DNA of 39,067 bases from Lachnospiraceae bacterium (lineage in GTDB: Bacteria; Bacillota; Clostridia; Lachnospirales; Lachnospiraceae). The stretch is taken from contig JAFSPF010000011.1 of assembly GCA_017443065.1 (NCBI GenBank), positions 1 through 39,067 of the forward strand, written 5' to 3'. Of the stretch, positions 32,534-39,067 are shown in pieces. The notes under the pieces are model-generated. The model searched no databases. It saw only the letters and a program-made list of their open reading frames with translations, and was not told where the DNA came from. Numbering within the stretch: position 1 is the stretch's first letter; each line of letters starts with the position of its first letter. A program made the translations under genes and the position numbers.

Positions 32534-34015
32534 CTATAGAATCTGAACACCCTGCGCGAGGATCGTGATCACCACGATGCCCGCCACGCCGAGTGCGATG
32601 TTGATAACGGAAAAGCAGGCGATGGAGATTGCGGGAACGCTCTCCTCCGCCGCATTTTCCGCTTGTGCGGTAGCCACCTCCGGCGCCTTCGAAAAGATCC
32701 GAAGTGCCACCGGCAGATAATATATCGCATTCAGGCAAGAGCTGATCGCCAATGCCGCTAAGAAAATAATACCTTTGTCCTGCGCGTTCATGGCGAGGTA
32801 CACCTTGGACGTGAAGCCCGCAAAGAAGGGGACGCCCACCATGGAGCAGGTGCCGATGACGAATCCCGCGCCCGCCCATTTGTTGCGGCGGCCCGCGCCC
32901 GTCATGTCGGCGATCAGTTTGCTGTGACCGCTTGCCTCAATGAGGCCGCCCGCGGAGCTGAACAGCAGGGGCTTCGTGAAGGCATGGACGATCATGTGGA
33001 ACAGCGCCGCGCCGAGGGCCGCAACCGTTCCCACGCCGATACCGGCGTAGATGTAGCCGATCTGTGCCACGGAGGAATAAGCGATCATACGCTTCAAATT
33101 CCGTTCACGGATCGCCAGGACCGAGCCCACGATCATGCCGACGATGCCGAGCCAGAACACCACGTTTAAGATGCCCATGTTCTTGATCGTCTCGATGCCG
33201 AAGACGCGGTAGTAAATCTTGATTAAGAGGATGATGTAGCCCTTGACCACGACACCGGACAGGATCGAGGAAGACGAGGTTGTCGCCGTTCCGTGCGCAT
33301 CCGGAAGCCAGGTGTGGAAGGGGAACATCGCGCTCTTGACGCCCAACGATACGGTCATCAGGACCGCTGCGGTCATCAACGGCCATGCGTAGCTTCCGCC
33401 GGATACCAGCCCCGCGATCGCGCCGTTTAAGGACGGGATCAGGAGCTGTCCGGTGACGGAGTACAGCATTGCGATGGAGATCAGGAAAAGTCCCGAGGCC
33501 ATCAGACTCATGAAGAGGTATTTGATGGTGGCCTTTAAGGTCTCTCCGCTCTCTCTGACCATGACAATGCCGCAGGCCGCGACCGTGTTGATCTCGATAA
33601 AGACGTAGGCGGTAAAGATGTCATTCGTGTAAATCAGTGCGAGGAGCGACAGCAGCACCAGCAGCAACAGCGAATAATAGCAGTTGCGCTTGCATTCCTG
33701 CACATCCTCCTTCATGCCGCTCTTTCCGCCCAGTACCGCAAGGAACATGACGGCGGAGAAGACGAAGGCGAGGACCGATTCCATCAGCCCGAACCTAAGC
33801 TCATTGCCCCAGGGCGCCGGGAAATGTCCCAGCTGGTAGGTGACGGTGCCGCCCTCCCGGACAAAGTGCGGAATCAGGAGGAAGGTCAGTACCGCGACGA
33901 CCGCGAAGATGACCTGCATCAGCATGTACGCCGTCTTCTCCTTCTTTCCGAGCAGGAGCGCTGCAATGGAGCCCACCATCGTCAACATGATTGTGATGAA
34001 AGGTATGTTGTTCAT
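32534..34015 (-). CDS. antiporter-like subunit 1, MrpD/MbhH-type
   Basis: 493 residues, about 14 membrane helices. Key residues seen: Glu141 (YVFIEINTVAACG), Lys227 (LGVKSAMFPFHTWLPDAHG), Lys258 (VVKGY), Lys348 (HAFTKPLLF) and Lys404 (FTSKV). It directly follows mrpC with a 4-base ATGA overlap, the position of MrpD/MbhH in standard Mrp and Mbh clusters, so it is probably the original MrpD equivalent, with the four downstream genes as additions. The 66-base gap to subunit 2 is the widest in the antiporter series and shows only weak dyads. Confidence 0.92.
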   Translation of the reverse strand: MNNIPFITIMLTMVGSIAALLLGKKEKTAYMLMQVIFAVVAVLTFLLIPHFVREGGTVTYQLGHFPAPWGNELRFGLMESVLAFVFSAVMFLAVLGGKSGMKEDVQECKRNCYYSLLLLVLLSLLALIYTNDIFTAYVFIEINTVAACGIVMVRESGETLKATIKYLFMSLMASGLFLISIAMLYSVTGQLLIPSLNGAIAGLVSGGSYAWPLMTAAVLMTVSLGVKSAMFPFHTWLPDAHGTATTSSSSILSGVVVKGYIILLIKIYYRVFGIETIKNMGILNVVFWLGIVGMIVGSVLAIRERNLKRMIAYSSVAQIGYIYAGIGVGTVAALGAALFHMIVHAFTKPLLFSSAGGLIEASGHSKLIADMTGAGRRNKWAGAGFVIGTCSMVGVPFFAGFTSKVYLAMNAQDKGIIFLAALAISSCLNAIYYLPVALRIFSKAPEVATAQAENAAEESVPAISIACFSVINIALGVAGIVVITILAQGVQIL

Positions 34016-34389
34016 TGCTCTCCTTTCTTCAGCGCGTTTTTCAGCACGGCTGCGTCAACGTCCAGCGTGTGATACTGCTGGTACCATCTCAGCGCCAGTG
34101 CGAGCGCGAATGCCGTGGTGGACACCGCGACAACGATACCCGTCAGCACCAGGCCGCTCGGAAGCGGATTGATGTAGAGCGAGGCATCCGTCACGCCGTC
34201 ACGGATGATGGGCGAGAATCTCCCGGCAATGTAGCCCTTTGCCGCAAGGAAAAGGAATACCGAGGTGTCCATGATGTTGAGCCCGATGATCTTCTTGATC
34301 AGATTGCGCTGCAGAAGCAGGATCAGAAGGCCCACCACGAACAGAATCACCGCCGCAAGTTCATAGTAATTGTTGAAGAGATTGTTCAT
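34012..34389 (-). CDS. mrpC: MrpC/MbhG-type subunit (NuoK-like)
   Basis: 125 residues with three membrane helices and the NuoK-like core (LLLQRNLIKKIIGLNIMDTSVFLFL). In Mrp and Mbh complexes this subunit joins the small membrane subunits to the MrpD-type antiporter. ATG 34389 has GGAGGG 8 bases upstream. It overlaps the next gene by 4 bases. Confidence 0.88.
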   Translation of the reverse strand: MNNLFNNYYELAAVILFVVGLLILLLQRNLIKKIIGLNIMDTSVFLFLAAKGYIAGRFSPIIRDGVTDASLYINPLPSGLVLTGIVVAVSTTAFALALALRWYQQYHTLDVDAAVLKNALKKGEQ

Positions 34390-34405
34390 CCAAGCATCCC
34401 TCCCT

Positions 34406-35635
34406 TCAAGCTTTCCAACTGGTGAACAGATGATACAGGGAATAAATCGTGCAGGCCACGATCAGTCCGACGCAGATGTTCAGCGGGAAAATGAGTCCCG
34501 CACTGAACAGGCTGCCGGCCGTGCCGAGCGGAATCGCGGATTCCATCCCGTTCGCCCCCGTCAGGACGTGATAGCTCTTTAAGGCGATATAGACGAAGAG
34601 ACCCGCCGCCATCACCTTCATGCAAAGATCCACCGTCAGGAAGCGCTCCGTATGGCGCTCGCCGAACACCAGGTGCGTCAGCACAAAGGCCGCTCCCAGG
34701 ATCGTGCCGCCGGAGAAGCCGCCGCCGGGTGACAGGTGACCGTTGACCACAACATAAATCCCGTATAACAGAATGAAGGGAATCGTGATGCCGAAGACCA
34801 CGCGTGCCGGAAGCGAGCGCATGCCCTCGTAATGCTCCCTGTCATCCATGCTGACGGCACCCTCGCCCTTGCGCTTGAACTGCTTGAGCAGGAAAATGAC
34901 GGTGACCGTCGCCGTAAATAACACCACCGATTCGCCCAGGGTATCAAAGGCACGGTAATCCAGGATGACGGCCGCCACCGCGTTGACCGCGCCGGTGTCC
35001 GTTAAGCCCTGTTCCAGATACCTTGTGCTGACCTCGTTGACCGCAGGGGCGGTGTCGGAGCCGAACTGCGGCAGAAGCGCCACCGTGACCACAAGGATCA
35101 GCGCCAACAGGACGCCGCAGACGATCGCGGTGATGTGATAACCGCGGATGACGCCGGGCTCCTTCGGTGCCTCTTCCTTTGCCTTCACGGCGGCAGCCAC
35201 CTTCTCCGCACGCTCACGCCGCTCCTCTTCTTCCTTTGCATTGGCAGCGGCGATCTGCTCCTTCCGCACCTCCTCGCGGGAAGGCTGCGGGACGCAGGGC
35301 GGATCCAGGTGCTCATGATGGCCGTGTTCGTCATGGCCGTGTTCGTCATGGCCGTGCTCTTCGTGGGCATGTTCTTCGTGACCATGCGCCTCGTGGCCGT
35401 GTTCTTCGTGACCATGCTCGTCATGGCCGTGATCGTCATGACCGTGGTCTTCGTGGCCATGCTCGTCGTGACCATGCTCGTCATGGCCGTGGCCGTCGCC
35501 GTGGTCATCATGTCCGTGATGATCATCCGGCTTCGGCGGGAATACGATCTCCTGAGGGATTTCAAAGGAGTCCGCATTCACCCAGTCCAGGAATTTTTGT
35601 CTTGTTTCTCTTCCGGATTCAGACAGCAGACTCAT
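34406..35635 (-). CDS. MbhE-MrpB fusion with His-rich N-terminal tail
   Basis: 409 residues. Residues 39-109 are pentapeptide repeats of HGHDE/HGHEE type, a probable Zn2+ or Ni2+-binding tail on the cytoplasmic side. A charged helix (about 120-160) and a membrane helix (166-190) follow. DYRAFDTLGES (226-236) is the signature found at the end of MrpA and in MbhE. From about 278 the sequence is MrpB/MnhB (PFILLYGIYVVVNGHLSPGGGFSGG). The protein therefore joins the MrpA C-terminal element to MrpB, which are separate genes in archaeal Mbh. The ATG at 35635 overlaps the end of the MbhD-like gene. The His-rich tail is not a normal part of either family. Confidence 0.85.
   Translation of the reverse strand: MSLLSESGRETRQKFLDWVNADSFEIPQEIVFPPKPDDHHGHDDHGDGHGHDEHGHDEHGHEDHGHDDHGHDEHGHEEHGHEAHGHEEHAHEEHGHDEHGHDEHGHHEHLDPPCVPQPSREEVRKEQIAAANAKEEEERRERAEKVAAAVKAKEEAPKEPGVIRGYHITAIVCGVLLALILVVTVALLPQFGSDTAPAVNEVSTRYLEQGLTDTGAVNAVAAVILDYRAFDTLGESVVLFTATVTVIFLLKQFKRKGEGAVSMDDREHYEGMRSLPARVVFGITIPFILLYGIYVVVNGHLSPGGGFSGGTILGAAFVLTHLVFGERHTERFLTVDLCMKVMAAGLFVYIALKSYHVLTGANGMESAIPLGTAGSLFSAGLIFPLNICVGLIVACTIYSLYHLFTSWKA
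35309..35521. repeat. 15-base tandem repeat coding for HGHDE-type units
   Basis: About 14 degenerate in-frame copies seen on + as 'catgctcgtcatggc'-like units encode His-Gly-His-Asp/Glu-Glu. Steps of 15 bases keep the frame if copies change. Confidence 0.85.
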
Positions 35636-35891
35636 CCTCTTCGACCCCCTCTCCTTCTTTTAATGCGTTGACCTTCTTCAAGGTCAGAATGAACAGCAGC
35701 GCCGTCACGCCGCAGCCGACCGCCGCTTCCGTGATGGCCAGGTCCGGCGATTCCAGCGAAACCCACAGCACCGCCATGACCGCGCTGTAGGACATGAACA
35801 CGATCACCGCGTTGAGCAGGCGTTTGATAAAGAAGACGCTGATCGCACAGACGATCAGAAATCCCAGCAGTAAAACCTCGATAATTGTCAT
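35619..35891 (-). CDS. MbhD-like/DUF4040 subunit (MrpA C-terminal domain homologue)
   Basis: 90 residues, three membrane helices. The segment VLWVSLESPDLAITEAAVG is the DUF4040 signature, found in MbhD and in the MrpA region after the antiporter part. ATG 35891 has GGAGG 7 bases upstream and overlaps the mrpG stop (ATGA); an earlier ATG at 35912 is less well placed. Its end overlaps the fusion gene. Confidence 0.88.
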   Translation of the reverse strand: MTIIEVLLLGFLIVCAISVFFIKRLLNAVIVFMSYSAVMAVLWVSLESPDLAITEAAVGCGVTALLFILTLKKVNALKEGEGVEEDESAV

Positions 35892-36211
35892 GGCCTGCCC
35901 TCCACTTCGCATTCGTCCTCGAGATGCTCATTCGTCTCCACCTCCACCTTGCAGATCAGGTGGTTGGCGACCGGGTTTGCCAGCCATACCAGTATGATCA
36001 CGAGCAGAAGCTTTAAGATCGTACCGATACTCGCCGAAAAGAACATCAGGCCGAAGCAGATCAGCATCACGGCAAGGGAGTCACACTTGGCCGCCACGTG
36101 CACACGGTTCAGCACATAACGGAAGCGGAACAGTCCGAGCGTCGCAACGCCGAAGATGAACAGTCCCAGGACAATCAGCACCGTTCCGGCAATGATTCTA
36201 AACAGTTCCAT
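35888..36211 (-). CDS. mrpG: MrpG/MbhC subunit
   Basis: 107 residues, three membrane helices, with the family core GLFRFRYVLNRVHVAAKCDSL. The start ATG 36211 has AAGGAG 7 bases upstream; the longer frame to 36265 lies within mrpF and is not used. It overlaps mrpF by 14 bases. Confidence 0.9.
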   Translation of the reverse strand: MELFRIIAGTVLIVLGLFIFGVATLGLFRFRYVLNRVHVAAKCDSLAVMLICFGLMFFSASIGTILKLLLVIILVWLANPVANHLICKVEVETNEHLEDECEVEGRP

Positions 36212-36503
36212 TCGTGTTCTCCTTTCCCCTCCCCCTGTCGCTCTTCGCAAGCATGTTGCGGGCAAGGCAGATCACCGCGAGGAAACTCAGCAGCGTGTAC
36301 ACCAGTGAGATGTCCAGAAACTGGTTGTCATGCAAGTATTCGCCAAGCAGAAGGATCAGCACGATACCCTTGATGCTGATCATGTTGACGGCAACCAGAC
36401 GATCCGTCATCCTGGGTCCCTTGATCGCGCGGACCAGGCAGAAAAGGATCGTGACGGATAAGAACATCATGGCGATAATCAGAATAATACTCTCCATATC
36501 CAT
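36198..36503 (-). CDS. mrpF: MrpF/MbhB subunit
   Basis: 101 residues, three membrane helices, with the MrpF motif AIKGPRMTDRLVAVNMI. It overlaps mrpE by one base (TAATG). A GGAGAGG site precedes the start. Confidence 0.9.
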   Translation of the reverse strand: MDMESIILIIAMMFLSVTILFCLVRAIKGPRMTDRLVAVNMISIKGIVLILLLGEYLHDNQFLDISLVYTLLSFLAVICLARNMLAKSDRGRGKENTNGTV

Positions 36504-36973
36504 TATGCGTTCCTCTCCATGTTTTCCAGCATTTTCTCCAGCGGATTGTCGGAAAGCCCGGCGTTCGCGTGTTCATCGATTGCATGGACAAACACGACAT
36601 CCCCCATCACGTCCACCGTCACGGTTCCGGGTGTCAGCGTGATGGAGTTGGCCAGCGCCACGCGCTTCCCCTGGGTCTTCACATTCGTCTTGTGCGCGAC
36701 GATCTTCGGCTGGATCTTTGCGTTCGGATCATCCGAAAGCACCAGCGCGATCATGTGAATGTTCGCCTTGCACACCTCGAAGACCAGTCTGCACACATAT
36801 ACAAGCGCGGCGGGAATGCGCGCCACCATCTGTGCATCCTTCTTCGTGCTCCAGCCGCTGAACCTGTACATGAACAGCGACACCAGCGCAACGGCAATCA
36901 CACCGACGATAATGACGTCGAGCGTGACACGTTCATGAAACGCGAGCCATAGCGCAAACAGCAGTACCGGCAT
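36503..36973 (-). CDS. mrpE: MrpE/MbhA subunit
   Basis: 156 residues, N-terminal membrane helices and a cytoplasmic part with the family signature LANSITLTPGTVTVDV. First of the Mrp-type structural genes; ATG 36973 has GGAGG 9 bases upstream. It follows the His-rich small protein by 19 bases. Confidence 0.92.
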   Translation of the reverse strand: MPVLLFALWLAFHERVTLDVIIVGVIAVALVSLFMYRFSGWSTKKDAQMVARIPAALVYVCRLVFEVCKANIHMIALVLSDDPNAKIQPKIVAHKTNVKTQGKRVALANSITLTPGTVTVDVMGDVVFVHAIDEHANAGLSDNPLEKMLENMERNA

Positions 36974-36992
36974 AAACTCTCACCTCCAATCC

Positions 36993-37217
36993 TTAGTGTC
37001 CACCGTGTTCCTCTTCATGTTCCTCTTCGCCATGTTCCTCTTCGCCATGCTCTTCCTCATGGCCTTCCTCCGCATGTTCGTCACCGTGCTCACTGTGTTC
37101 GCCGTGCTCGTCGTGATGGCCGGGGCCGTGACCGTGGTTGACGTTAGCGACGGCCGCAATCAGGATCGTGGTGACCATTCCCATTGCAGCCAGGAAATAA
37201 ATCAGTTTTCTTGCCAT
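36993..37217 (-). CDS. small membrane protein with His/Glu-rich tail
   Basis: 74 residues. One N-terminal hydrophobic helix (about 4-25, LIYFLAAMGMVTTILIAAVA) is followed by a tail made almost entirely of His, Glu and Gly (HGHGPGHHDEHGEHSEHGDEH and onwards). It may be an uncleaved anchor or a signal peptide; either way the tail is probably outside or at the membrane surface and should bind divalent metal. ATG 37217 has GGAGGG 6 bases upstream, while ATG 37223 is directly against that site. It lies just after the Crp/Fnr gene stop and before mrpE. No known family; the His tail echoes that of the MbhE-MrpB fusion. Confidence 0.75.
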   Translation of the reverse strand: MARKLIYFLAAMGMVTTILIAAVANVNHGHGPGHHDEHGEHSEHGDEHAEEGHEEEHGEEEHGEEEHEEEHGGH

Positions 37218-37219
37218 AG

Positions 37220-37897
37220 TCATCCCTCCGTGCTGTCGTAACTTCCGCCGCCTGCGTATATTTTTAACTGTTGCAGATCCGTCAGCCGGATCTTTCCGCG
37301 TCCCGTTTCCACGAGACCTTTTTCTTTTAAGATCGCCACGTTTCTTGTGACCACTTCCCTTGCGACCCCCGCGATCTCCGCCAGCGCCTCATGGCTGATG
37401 CGGATGGTATCGCCTTCGCTCAGACGCTCATACAAGCGGAGCAGCACCATGGCCACGCGTTTGCTGATGTCCTTCTCCATGCGCAGACAGATGCTGAAAA
37501 ACATGGCGTTCATCTGTCTGGACAGGACCTCCTTGGAGAATTCGTATGCCTCCGGCACCTCCTGCTCCGTCTCATTCCATGCGGAATACGGAATAAAACA
37601 AATCTCGCTCGGCTCCTGTATATGCAGGTCCAGGGAAGAAGCCGTAAAGTCCGCGAGGAAGGTCGGTGTCAGCAGGAGGGACTGCAGCCAGCCGGCCATA
37701 AACACGACGCGTCTGCGACCGTCCTCATGCGTACCGTATGCCGTAATGCTTCCGTCACTGACCACATATAACCCGGGCTGCTTCTCCAGATATTCTCCGG
37801 CCTCATACTCACGGATGATCGTGTCATCCAATACTTTTGCTTGCTGCAACTCAGACAGAGAGTTCCAAAACGGAAATGCCCGATACAAAGAAACCAA
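37220..37897 (-). CDS. Crp/Fnr-family transcription regulator
   Basis: 225 residues. An N-terminal cyclic-nucleotide-binding-like beta barrel (GEYLEKQPGLYVVSDGSITAYG) and long dimer helix lead to a winged-helix HTH (ISHEALAEIAGVAREVVTRNVAILKEKGLV). There is no N-terminal cysteine cluster, so it is not an Fe-S type FNR; the ligand is unknown. It is the first gene of the ion-transport operon, meeting the next gene within a few bases, so it probably controls its own operon. The start is uncertain: TTG 37897 or a TTG three codons later, both after GGGGAGGGGG. Confidence 0.85.
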   Translation of the reverse strand: MVSLYRAFPFWNSLSELQQAKVLDDTIIREYEAGEYLEKQPGLYVVSDGSITAYGTHEDGRRRVVFMAGWLQSLLLTPTFLADFTASSLDLHIQEPSEICFIPYSAWNETEQEVPEAYEFSKEVLSRQMNAMFFSICLRMEKDISKRVAMVLLRLYERLSEGDTIRISHEALAEIAGVAREVVTRNVAILKEKGLVETGRGKIRLTDLQQLKIYAGGGSYDSTEG

Positions 37898-37972
37898 GAT
37901 ACAAGCACCCCCTCCCCTTTATTAGACAGTTTACGGTTTCCTAATCTTTTGTTCAGTAACTTTAATCACACA

Positions 37973-38015
37973 ATAAAAAAAATCTTATAATTATCACAGA
38001 ATAAGATTTTTTTTT
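37973..38015 (-). terminator. bidirectional intrinsic terminator after degV
   Basis: AAAAAAAATCTTAT (37975-37988) pairs perfectly with ATAAGATTTTTTTT (38001-38014), with a 12-base loop. On the minus strand it lies 68 bases past the degV stop and ends in a T run. The T run on + would also allow termination in the other direction. Confidence 0.75.
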
Positions 38016-38082
38016 CATGCGCTATTCAATTGTGTTTCTTAATTGTAACAGAAATGTGCTGATAAATAAAGAAGAAACTAAA

Positions 38083-38973
38083 TCAGCCCGATATGACCCG
38101 GCCTTTGCCGTGATAGATAATGGCCAGAAAGTCCGGCCCGACATGGGCGCAGATCGTGGGGCCTAAATCCGTGATCGTGATGTCCGCGTCCTTCAGATGC
38201 GGATAGGTCTCGCGGATCATTTGAATGACGGCCTCGCAGTCCTCACGGTCATCGGCCGAGATTACGGTAAGCTCCTCCTCCGCGGAGTAGTCCGCCAGGT
38301 CCTCCTGCATGGACGCGACTAGCTCCTGCAGGACTTTTTTGCGGCCGCGCACCTTTTTCCAGGCAAAGAGCTTTCCCTCATCCGTCACGTAGATCATGGG
38401 CTTGATGGAGAGCAGCGTCCCGATGAAGGCCGAGGCGTTGGAAAGACGGCCGCCCCTGCGCAGCCACTGCAGATCCTCCACCATGAAGCGGTGGATGTAT
38501 TCTTTTTTGTGCGCCTCTCCCCAGCTGACGACATCATCAAAGGAGGCGCCGTCCTCCTTACGCTTCACGAGCTGCTTGACAAAGAGATTCAAGCCCCCGG
38601 TGATGCAGAAGCTGTCGATGAAATGAATCCGCTGCCCGCCGTATTCTTTCTGCAGCATTTCCAGTACGGCTTCCGCGTTTTCGATGGAGCTCGAGATCGC
38701 GCGGCTCATGTCCGTATAGATCAGATCGCAACCCCTGTCGAGGATGCCGCGGAAGAACCTTTCGTACACATCCGGCGTGATGGCGGAGGTGTGCAGCATC
38801 TTGCCCGCGCGCATGGCATCATAACAGAGTTTGCGCATTTCGGGCGTGCAGTCGTCCTCATAGACGGTATCATCGATACTGAAGGTATAGCGGATAAAGG
38901 GGACCTCATGCTTTTCCAGCCACGAGGCCTCGATATCACAGGTCGATGCGGTTGCGATCACGTAGTTTTCCAT
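38083..38973 (-). CDS. DegV-family fatty-acid-binding protein
   Basis: 296 residues, the full family length. The N-terminal DegV domain (IATASTCDIEASWLEKHEVP, then YTFSIDD) and the later GRLSNASAFIGTLLSIKP motif are typical. DegV/FakB proteins bind a fatty acid and present it to a kinase for phosphorylation. The usual SGTYQSA-like segment reads AISSSIENA here, a variant. I chose ATG 38973; an upstream GTG at 38979 is possible. No strong ribosome binding site precedes either. Confidence 0.88.
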   Translation of the reverse strand: MENYVIATASTCDIEASWLEKHEVPFIRYTFSIDDTVYEDDCTPEMRKLCYDAMRAGKMLHTSAITPDVYERFFRGILDRGCDLIYTDMSRAISSSIENAEAVLEMLQKEYGGQRIHFIDSFCITGGLNLFVKQLVKRKEDGASFDDVVSWGEAHKKEYIHRFMVEDLQWLRRGGRLSNASAFIGTLLSIKPMIYVTDEGKLFAWKKVRGRKKVLQELVASMQEDLADYSAEEELTVISADDREDCEAVIQMIRETYPHLKDADITITDLGPTICAHVGPDFLAIIYHGKGRVISG

Positions 38974-39000
38974 ACACACGATTCTAACACAAAAAGATGC

Positions 39001-39009
39001 ATTATGCCA
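39001..39009 (-). promoter_or_regulatory. candidate extended -10 element upstream of degV
   Basis: On the minus strand TGG precedes CATAAT (39001-39006), five of six bases of the consensus. The -35 is poor. A second candidate, TGT-TAGAAT at 38981-38989, would give an almost leaderless transcript. Confidence 0.3.
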
Positions 39010-39067
39010 TCCGCTGTTTCTTAGGCCCCGGAAACGCGATTCCTTACACTTTTCCCGTCAGATAAAA

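Noticed and set aside
25652-36973. Respiratory complex I (nuo) operon
   Set aside because: No NuoB, C, D, E, F, G, H or I-type genes are present; the small subunits are of MrpE/F/G/B/C and MbhD/E type.
38974-38989. Leaderless degV transcript from TAGAAT
   Set aside because: Possible but unsupported; another -10 candidate at 39001 would give a normal leader.

Overview
The window comes from a bacterium that is probably a Clostridia-type Bacillota. The evidence is GGAGG-type ribosome binding sites before almost every gene, Gram-positive-style lipoproteins, DegV, MgtE, a LicC-like cytidylyltransferase, a Crp/Fnr regulator and an Mrp/Mbh-type ion-pumping cluster. Placement below phylum level is inference. 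Only mgtE is on the + strand; every other gene is on the - strand. No tRNA, rRNA, CRISPR array, insertion sequence or replication origin was seen. No gene-free stretch exceeds 300 bases. The longest are 20758-21033 (hairpins and a candidate promoter), 18046-18286 (divergent promoters) and about 385-607 (a near-consensus promoter and two tiny open frames).

Region 1 (1-2317) is AT-rich: a DUF4160/DUF2442 pair behind a near-consensus promoter, and a class 3 lipase-like lipoprotein.

Region 2 (2378-18127) is a six-gene operon read leftwards from a promoter near 18100-18127. In order it encodes: an exported membrane-anchored von Willebrand A protein; a tubulin/FtsZ-superfamily protein split by one frameshift; a two-helix membrane protein; a 1347-residue multi-pass protein ending in a zinc-knuckle plus HEMTH module like that of DA1 peptidases; a protein with two long Glu/Pro/Ala repeat blocks and a basic tail; and a CASTOR/POLLUX-type ion channel. 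Gene overlaps tie the last four together. I read it as a membrane-associated cytoskeleton-like machine with a sensor or adhesion subunit, a protease arm and an ion channel. This is the best candidate here for an undescribed system.

Region 3 (18171-23464) is mixed transport and metabolism: mgtE on +, an orphan substrate-binding lipoprotein, a GPH-type sugar symporter preceded by a tiny open frame, and a LicC-like nucleotidyltransferase.

Region 4 (about 37900 down to 23486) looks like one long operon. It holds a Crp/Fnr regulator, a small His-rich membrane protein, MrpE, MrpF, MrpG, an MbhD-like protein, an MbhE-MrpB fusion with a His-rich tail, MrpC, and then five consecutive antiporter-like subunits of the NuoL/MrpA/MrpD family. 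DUF1576 and beta-carbonic anhydrase follow, and an intrinsic terminator closes the unit. The order matches the ion-pumping half of archaeal membrane-bound hydrogenase (mbhA-H), but no hydrogenase or NADH-dehydrogenase catalytic gene is present. All five antiporter subunits keep the Glu/Lys residues expected for proton conduction.

Region 5 (37973-39067) is degV with its terminator.
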